Source: Demequina salsinemoris
GTDB taxonomy: Bacteria > Actinomycetota > Actinomycetes > Actinomycetales > Demequinaceae
Assembly: GCF_000974805.1 (NCBI RefSeq)
Contig: NZ_BBQZ01000001.1
Coordinates: 248,001 to 312,000, forward strand
Length of the DNA: 64,000 nucleotides
Direction of reading: 5' to 3'
The notes below the pieces were generated by a model that saw only the letters and a list, made by a program, of their open reading frames with translations, did no database searches and was not told the DNA's origin. Both the position numbers and the translations under genes were made by a program. Numbering within the stretch: position 1 is the stretch's first letter; every line of letters starts with the position of its first letter. Shown here one piece after another: positions 32,601 to 40,332 of this stretch.

Positions 32601-34135
32601 TGCCACGTCGGGCGGGGTCGCTGGTGCTCGGGCTCGTGGACGACCCCGCACGCCAGCGCCAGGACCCGCTCGCGCTCGACCTCGAGGCCGACGGCGCGAT
32701 GCTCATCGTCGCGGGCCCGGGCGCGGGGGCCTCCGCCGCGCTCAGGACGCTGGCCGCGTCCGCCTCGCGAGCCGACGAGGGCCGACCGATCCACGTCTAC
32801 GGCGTCGACTCGGGCGGCGGAGGGCTCTCGCCGCTGCGCGCGCTGCCGTGCGTCGGCGACGTGATCGAGGCGACCGACGCGGAGCGGGTGCGACGGCTGC
32901 TGCGGGACCTCGCCGCCGAGGTGCGCCGACGGCGCGGGCTCGGCACGCCAGGGGGCGGGCCTGACGCGCCCGGCGCTGGCGGCCCCGGCGCGCCCGGCGG
33001 CGCCCGCCCGCCGAGGGTCCTGCTCCTCATCGACGGTGCCGCCGAGCTCCAGGCGGAGACCCTGCACGTGCCGGGGCGCGAGCAGGTCTGGGACGACCTC
33101 CGCGCCATCGTGTCCGATGGTCCGGCGGCGGGCGTTCATGCCGTGATGACGGTGGCCAGGACGGGAGCGCTCCACACGTCGCTCCGATCGCTCACGACAC
33201 GACTGCTCGTGCTGCGGACCGGCGACGACGCGGAGTACGCGCTCGCGGGCCTGCGCGCGAGCCGGCTCGCCGCCGACGCGCCGCCAGGCCGAGCGCTCGA
33301 CGCCGCGACCGGCCTCGAGGCGCAGATCGCGGTGCCCGGCGGATCTCCGCGCGTGGACGCGCAGGCTCGCGCGCTCGAGGACCTCGGCAGAACGTCGCGT
33401 ACGAAGGCGCCGCCCGTCCCCCGGATGCCGCGCGTGGTCGATCCGCGAGGCCTGCCAGCGGACGTCGACGGGTTGCCCGTCCTCGGCATCGAGGAGTCCA
33501 CCCTCGCTGCCACGGGGTTCGTGCTGGAGCGCTCGTACGTCATCGCGGGCCCCGCGGGATCGGGGCGCACCGCGGCGCTCGCCTGGATCGGGGCCGCGCT
33601 CCGGGCCGCCGACCCCCGCGCCCGACTCGTGCACCTGTCGCCTCGACGGTCCGCTCTCGCGCGCCACGGCACGTGGACGTCCTCGCACAGCGGGCCGCGC
33701 GCGGGGGAGGAGCTGCTCGCGCGATGGGGCCGGACCCTGGGCGAGCCCGCGCCGGACGACGACCCGGTCACGATCCTGCTCGAGCACCTGGGAGACCTCG
33801 GGCCGGGAGGGACCGACCCCGCGTTGGCGCAGGCGCTGCGGCAGTCGTTGCGGCTCGGTCACAGGGTGGTCGCCGAGGCCGACTCGCAGGCGTGGATGGG
33901 GCCGCTCGCGGCGGATCTGCGCTCGGCGCGCAGGGGCATCGTGCTCGCGCCCGAGCCCGCGGACGTCCAGCTCCTGTTCGGCGTGAGGGGGCCGCGGCTC
34001 TCCGAGGGCTGCCCACCGGGGCGGGCGGTGGCCGTGGAGCCAGGCGGTCAGCGCGTTATCCAGATCCCCTACCTCGCCGACGCGTTCTCCACAGATGGCG
34101 AGCGGGCCCTGGGGCTCAACGCTCGCGGCTCATAG
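29633..34135 (+). CDS. Type VII secretion ATPase, FHA-FtsK/SpoIIIE protein (EssC/EccC-like)
   Basis: 1500-residue motor of a WXG100-type secretion system. In order: a ubiquitin-like N-terminus (residues 1-85), an FHA domain (about 95-185; GVNVVGRDAGSAVRLSD, then GRHAAL), a Pro/Glu linker, two membrane helices (about 225-270), then three FtsK-like modules. The first has an intact Walker A (GGTTGAGKSEL near 669) and Walker B (VVVIDEFATLA). The second P-loop region (GPGAGAS near 1025) lacks the lysine, and the third (GPAGSGRT near 1305) has Arg for Lys. A Glu-Pro repeat lies near 902-915. ATG 29633 follows GGGAGGG; the longer open frame upstream is antisense to the kinase. Confidence 0.9.
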   Translation: MDLLLTLREGDRERMVGVSIEDGATVGELARRLGRRGPDAAVTLRLRSRSRGPGADWSVLGPETDLRASTVRSGDEVAVVDAPRGTDGTEAATVRAIAGPDMGTSFALRPGVNVVGRDAGSAVRLSDPLVAGRHAALHVGAGVEVRDLGSTGGLSVGGVAATRAPLGEGEEVTVGETTLRLGEGPAVGGVAEADDSVVTPTPVTMPLLPSDPVDLPEPPSEPEPRGMPRAALLAPALMGMAMFAVTGRAISLIFVVMSPLMMVAGVVDARWERRRRLASMRATFEAELEEAERLLVDRIPVEREALAARFPSTGTACEQAGERGPMLWSRRPEHPRFLALRLGTGEVRASAPPVARAGGRALAEARARVAALAESFAVVPDAPVVAALDACGAVGVTGPRASEAARAVALQVAVLHAPTDCALAVLSGAERAGQSWGWARWLPHASAGEALLGCPAVASSGACAPLLEALERLVESRAGADLDAIAPGPRPGEREPRGGVPGTSSVVVIVDDHDALERPRLVRLAERGPDLGVHVVWVATASSQVPGACRIVLATGPGEEGTVLDVARGGPPTRVRAELASAEAADRTARMLAPLVDAAAVASDRSAIPDEAPLAPLHGAGVLDPSVHVARWRSARGATARGTLRALVGHAGDAPFYLDLVRDGPHALVGGTTGAGKSELLQAWILGMACAHGPDQVSFLLIDYKGGAAFAECVRLPHSVGLVTDLAPRLADRVLASLRAELSHRERVLAAAGAKDLETLLNRGGSGLSRLVVVIDEFATLASEVPAFLDGVLDIAQRGRSLGLHLIMATQRPAGVIRDNLRANTNLRLALRMADEADSRDVLGEGSAARLDPTIPGRVLMRAGPGPVRRFQSAFGGARSRGEDAGPAVRVVEVGMGTMRQWPEPEPEPEPEPEVGPEAELGAGAGAGAEGPLAAGSGTGATGAAVEPVFDTDAARVVEALRRASVIAGQPEVRRPWLDELPARLALEDVPRRAGSLVLGLVDDPARQRQDPLALDLEADGAMLIVAGPGAGASAALRTLAASASRADEGRPIHVYGVDSGGGGLSPLRALPCVGDVIEATDAERVRRLLRDLAAEVRRRRGLGTPGGGPDAPGAGGPGAPGGARPPRVLLLIDGAAELQAETLHVPGREQVWDDLRAIVSDGPAAGVHAVMTVARTGALHTSLRSLTTRLLVLRTGDDAEYALAGLRASRLAADAPPGRALDAATGLEAQIAVPGGSPRVDAQARALEDLGRTSRTKAPPVPRMPRVVDPRGLPADVDGLPVLGIEESTLAATGFVLERSYVIAGPAGSGRTAALAWIGAALRAADPRARLVHLSPRRSALARHGTWTSSHSGPRAGEELLARWGRTLGEPAPDDDPVTILLEHLGDLGPGGTDPALAQALRQSLRLGHRVVAEADSQAWMGPLAADLRSARRGIVLAPEPADVQLLFGVRGPRLSEGCPPGRAVAVEPGGQRVIQIPYLADAFSTDGERALGLNARGS
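32338..32450 (+). repeat. In-gene simple repeats (Glu-Pro then Gly-Ala)
   Basis: Tandem CCCGAG/CCTGAG hexamers (32339-32370) encode alternating Pro-Glu, followed by GGGGCCG hexamer-like repeats (32395-32420) encoding Gly-Ala. They form a flexible linker between the first and second ATPase modules and are prone to length change. Confidence 0.8.
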
Positions 34136-34183
34136 GTTCGCAGTCGTCCGCCGAGCCCGGCGGCGCACACCAAGGGGGAGAGC

Positions 34184-34483
34184 ATGGCCAACATCACCGT
34201 CACGTACGACGAGTTGCGCACCGCGGCCGATCAGCTGCTGTCGGGGCAGAGCGACATCGACGCGCGTCTCGCCGAGCTCAAGGCGTTCATCGACTCGCTC
34301 GTCTCGGGCGGCTACGTCACGAGCGCCTCGTCGGGCGCGTTCCACGAGCAGTACACGGCCTTCACGACGGCGTCCCATCAGACGATCTCGGCGCTCGAAG
34401 GTCTGAGCCAGTTCCTGCGCGGCGCAGCCGACACGCTTCAGCAGACCGATGAGGCGCTCGCGAGCGCGATCCGCGGCCAGTAG
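34184..34483 (+). CDS. WXG100 family protein (ESAT-6-like)
   Basis: 99 residues, the classic WXG100 length, all-helical with a central turn. It would form a helical-hairpin dimer and be exported by the upstream ATPase. The turn that normally holds Trp-x-Gly reads GGYVTSASSGAF, so the tryptophan is absent; FHEQYTAF after it keeps the family pattern. No C-terminal YxxxD/E signal is seen. ATG 34184 has AAGGGGGAGAG upstream. It lies 48 bases after the ATPase and in the same operon. Confidence 0.82.
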   Translation: MANITVTYDELRTAADQLLSGQSDIDARLAELKAFIDSLVSGGYVTSASSGAFHEQYTAFTTASHQTISALEGLSQFLRGAADTLQQTDEALASAIRGQ

Positions 34484-34503
34484 CACGGGTCCGGGGAGGG
34501 GAC

Positions 34504-34839
34504 GTGAGGGACAGCCTGGTCGTGACCGGGGCCGCGCTCGAGGAGGCCGCGACGCGCATCGACGCGCTCGCGGTCGACCTCGCGCGTGCGGACGAGGATG
34601 CGGGGGCCGCCGAGAATGCGCTGGGGGAGGCCCCTGAGGCCGCCCCGATGAGGCACGCCGTCTCGCGCTTCGCCTCAACGTGGAGCCTGCGACGCGAGTC
34701 GCTGCACGGGACGCTAGCGTCGCTCTCGGGAGCGCTGCGCCAGATCGACGGAGCGCTCGACGAGGCCGACTCGTCGCTCGCTCGCGCCGCATCGCCCTCC
34801 ACGGCAGCCGGTCACCGCGGCCACGCGGGGGCCCGATGA
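34504..34839 (+). CDS. Small helical T7SS-associated protein (WXG100-like)
   Basis: 111 residues, predicted all alpha. Two helical halves flank RFASTWSLRRESLHG, which contains a Trp at the expected turn position but no x-Gly. A plausible heterodimer partner of the preceding WXG100 protein. GTG 34504 has GGGGAGGGG just upstream; the stop overlaps the next start (ATGA). The tail (HRGHAGAR) is His/Arg-rich. Function inferred from position and size only. Confidence 0.65.
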   Translation: MRDSLVVTGAALEEAATRIDALAVDLARADEDAGAAENALGEAPEAAPMRHAVSRFASTWSLRRESLHGTLASLSGALRQIDGALDEADSSLARAASPSTAAGHRGHAGAR

Positions 34840-36269
34840 CGAGCGTCCTCGACGAGCCGTCGCCGATCACCGGTGATCCGCCGCTCATCGACGCTCAGGC
34901 GCGCAGGCTCGGCGGGGTCGCGGACGCGCTCGCGGTCACCATCGCGGAGCTGCGCGCCATCCGAGCAGGGACCGTGATGAGGGGCGAGGCGATCGCGGCC
35001 TATCTCGAGGCTGCCGAGGTCATCGAGCAGGAGCTCGGGCTCGTCGAGAGCCGGTACGCGGCGACGTCGGCCGCGCTCGCCGGCTACGCGGCCTCGCTTG
35101 CCGGGTTCCAGGCCGAGGGCGAGGATCTGCGCCGCCGGGCGGCCTACGCGCACACCGCTATCGCGTGGGCGGACCAGCGCATCGCGGCCGAGCAGGCGGA
35201 CATCGGCTCCGAGGCCGCCGCCTCCGCCGGCGCGGGCATGGACGCCGTCCTCATCCCCGCGCTGCGCGGGCAGACCGCCGCGGAGCGCGAGCGTGCCGAC
35301 GCGGCGGCGGCGCTCGCCGCCTGCGAGCGGCAGCTCGACGAGCTCCGCACGCGATGGGCCGCGATCGCGGAGGCGAGGGCCAGCGAGATCGACTGCGTGA
35401 TCGAGGCGTCCGCGCTCAACGACAGCGGGTGGGACGTCCTCATCGACCGCCTCGAATGGCTTCTCGACGAGGCGATCCCCTGGGTCGAGACCGCGCTCGA
35501 CGTCATCGCCCTCGTCGCCGCCGTCGCGGCCGTGGTACTCGTCCTGACAGGGGTGGGGGCGCCGCTGGCCTCGGCACTGTTCGTCATCTCCCGACTCGCT
35601 CAAGCGGGGGCCCGCATCGTCACGGTGATCAAGGCCGTGACCACCTCGACGCTCGTCGCCACCGGCAGGCGCCCGGTCTCTGCTCTCGCCGACCTCGGGA
35701 CCGGGCTCGTCCTCGACCGGGTCGGAGGGAAGGCTGGCGACATCGTCGTCGCCCGCGCGGCGCGTGGGGCGCCGGCGGTCGTCTCCGGAGCGCTCGATCG
35801 GGTCGGATCGGGGGCCGTCGCCCTGACCGGACGGGTCTCGCCGTCGACAGCCGCGGTGGGCGTGGCGGCGGTCCGACTCCGCGTAGCCGACTACGACAGC
35901 TGGATCGGCGAGAGGCTCGACGCCAACATGTCGAGCGTGATGGGACGCCCGACCGTCGCGGACCCGGCCGGGTTCTCGGCGACGTTCGACGCGTGGACGG
36001 ACTCCGTGGTCGCGGACGCGCTCGACATGGCGTCGGGAGGCTCGGTCGGTGCCGCGTACACCGCGCTGCTGGCGGGGATCGACAGCGCGGCCGGCCCGCA
36101 GCACGCCTTGAGCGGAGTCGCCTATCAGGTGGTGGATGTCGCGCGTGAGATCGAGGGGCGTGCCGACGGCGGGGGAGGCCATGTGGCCCAAGCCTCGCCG
36201 GCCGTGGGCGCGCCCACTGCGACCACATCAACCGCATCGTCCCTGGATCACGAGGAGGTGCCCGCATGA
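34836..36269 (+). CDS. T7SS-locus membrane protein with coiled-coil N-terminus
   Basis: 477 residues, no known family recognised. Residues 20-190 are heptad-rich and Ala/Glu-rich helices resembling LXG/WXG-type secretion domains. Residues about 215-270 contain two hydrophobic stretches (IPWVETALDVIALVAAVAAVVLVLTGV and PLASALFVISRLAQ). The rest is Ala/Val-rich, with a conserved-looking YDSWIGERLDANM. This layout resembles actinobacterial T7SS effectors, but no toxin domain can be named. Overlaps on both sides (ATGA) tie it to the operon. Confidence 0.65.
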   Translation: MTSVLDEPSPITGDPPLIDAQARRLGGVADALAVTIAELRAIRAGTVMRGEAIAAYLEAAEVIEQELGLVESRYAATSAALAGYAASLAGFQAEGEDLRRRAAYAHTAIAWADQRIAAEQADIGSEAAASAGAGMDAVLIPALRGQTAAERERADAAAALAACERQLDELRTRWAAIAEARASEIDCVIEASALNDSGWDVLIDRLEWLLDEAIPWVETALDVIALVAAVAAVVLVLTGVGAPLASALFVISRLAQAGARIVTVIKAVTTSTLVATGRRPVSALADLGTGLVLDRVGGKAGDIVVARAARGAPAVVSGALDRVGSGAVALTGRVSPSTAAVGVAAVRLRVADYDSWIGERLDANMSSVMGRPTVADPAGFSATFDAWTDSVVADALDMASGGSVGAAYTALLAGIDSAAGPQHALSGVAYQVVDVAREIEGRADGGGGHVAQASPAVGAPTATTSTASSLDHEEVPA

Positions 36270-36874
36270 CCGCGACCCTGGAGATGACGGTCCCCGCAGG
36301 CTGGCACCTCGTCGAGCCAGGCGACGGGCCGCGCTCGGCGGACGTCGCCTCGGTCGAGCTGACGAGAGCGGTGCCCGCGGCCGAGCGCGAGCGGTGGCGG
36401 CGGACCGTCGCCGGCGCGCTCAGCGAGGGGTTCGCCGCCGCGGACGGCGAGGATGTCGAGCTGCTGTCGATGCTCGTCCCCGGCGGGGCGATCGGCCTCG
36501 CGCTGCCGATGACCGTGGCGGTGCTGCGCCTCGGGATGTCCACGGACTCCGCTCACGACGCGAACGCGGCGCTCGCGGGCCTCGTGGCTCACGACGCGAC
36601 CGCACGCCTGCTCGCGACGGACGCCGGACCCGTCCTGCGGACGCATGTGAGCGCCCGGCTCGGTCCAGCGCACGCCTCGAGGCTCGGACTGCGGCCGCAG
36701 GAGGTTCCCGAGGCCGAGTCTCTGCGCGTGCGCTACCTGCTGCCGCCCCGGGGGCGGGGACGGTGGCTCGCGCTGGTGCACAGCATCCCGGTGGTCGATG
36801 AGGTCAGCGTCGAAGCGTGGCTGGAGCTGTGCGACGCGCTCGTCGTCGCGGTCCGATGGAGGCGCGAGGAGTGA
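36266..36874 (+). CDS. Hypothetical protein, last gene of the T7SS-like operon
   Basis: 202 residues, soluble by appearance, unrecognised. It begins TLEMTVPAGWHLVEPGDGP and ends in a beta-rich block (LRVRYLLPPRGRGRWLALVHSIPVVDEVSVEAWLELCDALVVAVRW) resembling small lipoprotein-type or chaperone folds found near actinobacterial secretion genes. Partner, chaperone or immunity roles are all possible. ATG 36266 overlaps the previous stop. Seven bases separate it from the convergent response regulator. Confidence 0.65.
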   Translation: MTATLEMTVPAGWHLVEPGDGPRSADVASVELTRAVPAAERERWRRTVAGALSEGFAAADGEDVELLSMLVPGGAIGLALPMTVAVLRLGMSTDSAHDANAALAGLVAHDATARLLATDAGPVLRTHVSARLGPAHASRLGLRPQEVPEAESLRVRYLLPPRGRGRWLALVHSIPVVDEVSVEAWLELCDALVVAVRWRREE

Positions 36875-36881
36875 GGCGTGC

Positions 36882-37538
36882 TCAGCCCACGAACCTGTAC
36901 CCCACGCCGCGCACCGTCTCGATCGCCTCGGCCCCGAGCCGTCCCCGCAGGTAGCGGATGTACACGTCCAGGACGTTCTCCTTGGACGCCGACCCCCAGA
37001 CGTGCTCGAGCGCCTCCGCGCGGCTCACCACCTCGCCGTGATGCGACATCAGCAGCGCGGCGAGCTGGAACTCGCGCGGGCTCAGCTCCACGGGCTCGCC
37101 GTCGCACTCGAGCTCACGCGCACCCATGTCCAGCAGGCAGCGGCCGACGCGGATCACGGCGTCCTCCGCCGCATCGTCACGACGCCGGGCGCGCAGCCGG
37201 ATCCGCGCGAGCAGCTCGTCGAAGCTGAAGGGCTTCGGCATGTAGTCGTCCGCGCCCCGCTCCAGCCCCCGCACCGTGTCCTCGGCAGAGGTCCTGGCCG
37301 TGAGGATGATCACCGGGAGGTCGGAGCCGCTCGAGCGCAGCCTGCGCAGGACGGTGAACCCCTCCATGTCGGGAAGCCCGATGTCGAGCACCATGATGTC
37401 GAAGTCGCCCTCGCCCGCCCGCGCGAGCGCGTCGCGCCCGGTGCCGACGCGCGCGACCTCGATGTCCGCGGCGCGCAGGCCGTCGGACAGCGAGCTCGCC
37501 AGTCGGTCCTCATCCTCGACGAGCAGCAGCCTGGTCAT
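36882..37538 (-). CDS. OmpR-family response regulator
   Basis: 218 residues. The receiver has VEDEDRLA, phospho-acceptor Asp 52 in MVLDIGLPDMEG, and ILTARTS; the winged-helix domain has LSPREFQLAALLMSHHGEVVSRAEALEHVWG and the C-terminal ETVRGVGYRFV. It overlaps the kinase gene (ATGA). Candidate binding sites are the two CTGAGA/TCTCAG palindromes upstream of the operon (39979-39994 and 40350-40365). Confidence 0.94.
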   Translation of the reverse strand: MTRLLLVEDEDRLASSLSDGLRAADIEVARVGTGRDALARAGEGDFDIMVLDIGLPDMEGFTVLRRLRSSGSDLPVIILTARTSAEDTVRGLERGADDYMPKPFSFDELLARIRLRARRRDDAAEDAVIRVGRCLLDMGARELECDGEPVELSPREFQLAALLMSHHGEVVSRAEALEHVWGSASKENVLDVYIRYLRGRLGAEAIETVRGVGYRFVG

Positions 37539-39394
37539 GCCCCATTCTCCGGCGCGGCCGGCGCGGCCGGCGCGGACGGCGCGAAGGGTGACGCCGGCGA
37601 CGGCCCGTCACCGCGCGGAGCGTAGGCGGGCACGACGATCGTGAAGCTCGACCCCTCGCCTGGCGCCGACTCGATGTCGAGGCGCCCCTCGTGGGCCTCC
37701 GCGATCGCGGTGACGATCGGGACGCCGAGGCCCGAGCCCTCGCCGCCGACCTCGACGCGCCCGAACCTCGCGCGGATCCTGGCGATGTCCTCCGGGGCGA
37801 TCCCGACGCCCTCGTCCCTGACCCACAGCCGGAACTCGGCGCGCGCGTCGTCCGTGACGCTGATCGCGCTGCCGAGCGAGATCGTCGACTCCGGCGCGGA
37901 GAACCTCACGGCGTTCGCGCACAGCTGGAGCCACGCCTGCGTGAGGCGCTCGGCGTCAGCCTCGACCTCGCCCTCGGCGACGGCCTCGAGCACCCAGCGG
38001 CGCGGCCCGAGCGGCTCGGCCCTGATCAGCGCGAGCTCGGTGAGCTCGGACAGATCCACGGGCCCCAGGCGGAGGAACTCGGGACGGTCGGCCTTCGCGA
38101 GCGTCGTGAGGTCCTCGACGAGGCGCGTCATCCGTGAGACCTCGTCGAGCAGATCGTCGCGGGTGGCCATCACCGCGTCGGAGTCGCGCGGCTCGACGAG
38201 CTCGAGGCGCGTCCGCATGATCGTGAGGGGGGTGCGCAGCTCGTGCGACGCATCGTCCAGCATGCGGCTCTGCTCGGAGAACGCGCGCTCGATCCGATCG
38301 AGCATCTGGTTGACGGTCTCGGACAGCCGCGCGAGGTCGTCGTCGCCGACGATGGGGATCCGCTCCGACAGATCCGTCGTCGAGATCCTGCGCGCGGTCG
38401 TGTCGAGCAGCCTGATGGGCTCGAGCAGCCTGCTGACCGTGACCCAGCCGAAGCCTCCGATCGCGAGCAGCGAGAGGACCGCGACGACCGCGTAGACCTG
38501 GAAGCTGTCGGCGAGCGCGGCGATGGTCGCGCCGCGGTCGACGGCGTACACGACCACGCCCTCCACGTCACCGTCGGCGTTCTGCACCGGCATCGCGACG
38601 TAGCGGTAGTCCGCCTGGTCGGTCGTGATCGCGCGGACCTCGGGGGACCCGCCCGCGGCCGCGAGCGCCGCCGTGAGGAGCTCGCCGTCCGACTCGATCG
38701 GCAGGATGTCCGTGCCGCCAGGGATGAACCGCGGCACCCCGTCCACGAGCGCGACCGCGCTCTCCGATGGGGTAGCGACGACGCGTCTGATGGCCTCGCG
38801 CATGATCGACTCGGTGTCCTCGAACGCCTCGCCCGTGGTCGGATCGCCCTCCTCGACGAACGCGACGAGGTCGTTGGCCTTGCGGGCGAGGTCGCTCTCG
38901 ATGGACGCGTCGATGCGTCCCCTCTCGATCACGTACGCGGTCGTGCCCGCGACGGTCAGAGCGACGCCGGTGAGCACGGTGAGGTAGATGAGGACCCGCG
39001 CCCTCACGCTCACCCCGCCGCGCGGACGGGTCACCGCATCGCTCATGGGCGCGACCACCCTTCGTCGCCCCCACGCTATCGCCTTCGCCACGGTGGGCAT
39101 CTCGCGCACCGTGGCGATCGCGTCGGAACGGACGATGCGGCCGGCCGTGTCCGACAGCGCTTGGCGGATGCCGCGCGTCCCGGAAGCGGGCAGCAGGGCC
39201 GTCATCGCTCCCGCGAGCAGCGTCGGCAGCTCCTCGATGAAGCGCGCCGTCTCGTGGATCACGCGCTCGACGGCGACGCGGGCCCGGCCCAGGGGCGTGG
39301 CGCTCAGCCGGGCGGTGCGGCGGCGTCCGGGTGCGCGAGAGGCCGCACGCTGCTCGCGTGCGGCCTCAAGCTCACGGATGGTCTGCGTGCTCAC
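37535..39394 (-). CDS. Sensor histidine kinase with long N-terminal extension
   Basis: 619 residues. The classical part starts near residue 125: helix VLIYLTVLTGVALTVAGTTAYVI, an extracytoplasmic sensor of about 140 residues, a second helix (YAVVAVLSLLAIGGFGWV), HAMP, then DDASHELRTPLTIM with His 384, and HATPase motifs (QLCANAVRFS; DEGVGIAP; GSGLGVPIV). The first 116 residues are basic and Ala-rich with no known domain. ATG 39046 gives a standard-length kinase and is a real alternative start, but codon use upstream still looks coding. It follows the Asp-rich protein by 12 bases. Confidence 0.9.
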   Translation of the reverse strand: MSTQTIRELEAAREQRAASRAPGRRRTARLSATPLGRARVAVERVIHETARFIEELPTLLAGAMTALLPASGTRGIRQALSDTAGRIVRSDAIATVREMPTVAKAIAWGRRRVVAPMSDAVTRPRGGVSVRARVLIYLTVLTGVALTVAGTTAYVIERGRIDASIESDLARKANDLVAFVEEGDPTTGEAFEDTESIMREAIRRVVATPSESAVALVDGVPRFIPGGTDILPIESDGELLTAALAAAGGSPEVRAITTDQADYRYVAMPVQNADGDVEGVVVYAVDRGATIAALADSFQVYAVVAVLSLLAIGGFGWVTVSRLLEPIRLLDTTARRISTTDLSERIPIVGDDDLARLSETVNQMLDRIERAFSEQSRMLDDASHELRTPLTIMRTRLELVEPRDSDAVMATRDDLLDEVSRMTRLVEDLTTLAKADRPEFLRLGPVDLSELTELALIRAEPLGPRRWVLEAVAEGEVEADAERLTQAWLQLCANAVRFSAPESTISLGSAISVTDDARAEFRLWVRDEGVGIAPEDIARIRARFGRVEVGGEGSGLGVPIVTAIAEAHEGRLDIESAPGEGSSFTIVVPAYAPRGDGPSPASPFAPSAPAAPAAPENGA

Positions 39395-39406
39395 GGAGCG
39401 CCGAGG

Positions 39407-39955
39407 TCAGTCGTCCCAGCCGTGGTCGTCGCCGCGCTCGGAGCGGTTCTCGCGCGACTCGCGCTCGCGGGCGCTGTCGCTGTCGCTGTCGTCGTCCGAG
39501 TCCTCATCGTCCCAGCCGTCGCGGTCCTGGTCCTTGACCTGGTCGCGGTCCTGGTCGTCGTCGCAGTCCTCCTTGGTCGAGTCCTCGGTCGAGTCGTCCG
39601 TGGCCTCGACGGCCGCTGTGGCGGCCTTGTCGTCGTCCTTCTTCGCGGCCGAGTCGTCGGTCGTGTCGTCATCGCTGTCCTCGTTCGTGTCCGCGAGGTC
39701 GACGACCTCGTCCTCGACGACCTCGACCACGTCGGCCTTGACGGCCTTCTCGTCGGCCTGCGCGTCGTCGTCGTCCGTCGCGGAGACGCTGGGCGACGCG
39801 CTCACGGACTGGTGAGGGACGGCCACCGCGTCCTTGATCGCCTCCGTCTCGGAGGAGTGGGAGCCGCCGACCGCTGCTGCGGTGAGGCCCACGGCGATGA
39901 GGATGCCCGCGGTGGCGAGGAGGGTCAGGAGAAAACGCGAGGTCGTTGTCTGCAT
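39407..39955 (-). CDS. Secreted or membrane-anchored Asp-rich protein
   Basis: 182 residues. An N-terminal signal-anchor (SRFLLTLLATAGILIAVGLTAAAV) is followed by an extremely acidic region. Near the end the segment DQDRDGWDDED fits the DxDxDGxxD calcium-loop pattern of EF-hand, dockerin and thrombospondin-3 repeats. It ends with a mixed Arg/Glu/Asp tail and DDHGWDD. No cysteine lipobox is present. As first gene of an operon with a kinase and regulator it may be a ligand or metal buffer for that sensor; this is inference. Confidence 0.72.
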   Translation of the reverse strand: MQTTTSRFLLTLLATAGILIAVGLTAAAVGGSHSSETEAIKDAVAVPHQSVSASPSVSATDDDDAQADEKAVKADVVEVVEDEVVDLADTNEDSDDDTTDDSAAKKDDDKAATAAVEATDDSTEDSTKEDCDDDQDRDQVKDQDRDGWDDEDSDDDSDSDSARERESRENRSERGDDHGWDD

Positions 39956-39978
39956 GCTCCCAGTGTTGTCCGCCAAGT

Positions 39979-39994
39979 CTGAGAGCCGTCTCAG
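39979..39994. promoter_or_regulatory. CTGAGA-N4-TCTCAG palindrome, site 1
   Basis: Sixteen bases upstream of the Asp-rich protein gene (24 bases from its start). The same palindrome with another spacer occurs at 40350-40365. Candidate OmpR-type regulator site. Confidence 0.55.
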
Positions 39995-40184
39995 GTGCGG
40001 GTCGGGGTCGGGGTCGGGGCCTGGGCAGGGCGGAGCGGGGCTGCCGCCGGCCCTGTGGGCTGCCGCTCTTCTTGCAGGACCCCGGTGCGCGTCGCGGGCC
40101 GTGAACCGGGACGGCCCGCGACGCGGGGGCGACGGCCGCTGAGCACCAGGGGGGGCGGTGCACGCGTCGCGCGTCGCGAGAGGG

Positions 40185-40228
40185 GCAGGACAGGGGCGGG
40201 CACGATGGCTGAGCCACCCCTGTCCTGC
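40185..40228 (-). terminator. Long GC hairpin between the ABC-2 operon and the kinase operon
   Basis: A perfect 12-bp stem, GCAGGACAGGGG (40185-40196) with its complement (40217-40228), and a 20-base loop. It may end transcripts of the minus-strand ABC-2 genes, 166 bases past their stop. Confidence 0.5.
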
Positions 40229-40332
40229 TTTCGGGGGCCCGAGCTGAGGGGGTGTCGGACCCACGAGTGTCCGCGGCACGGAGGAGCCGCGGTGGGCGGG
40301 GCATCGACCGTCCGTGGTCGCCCCGCTCCTCA

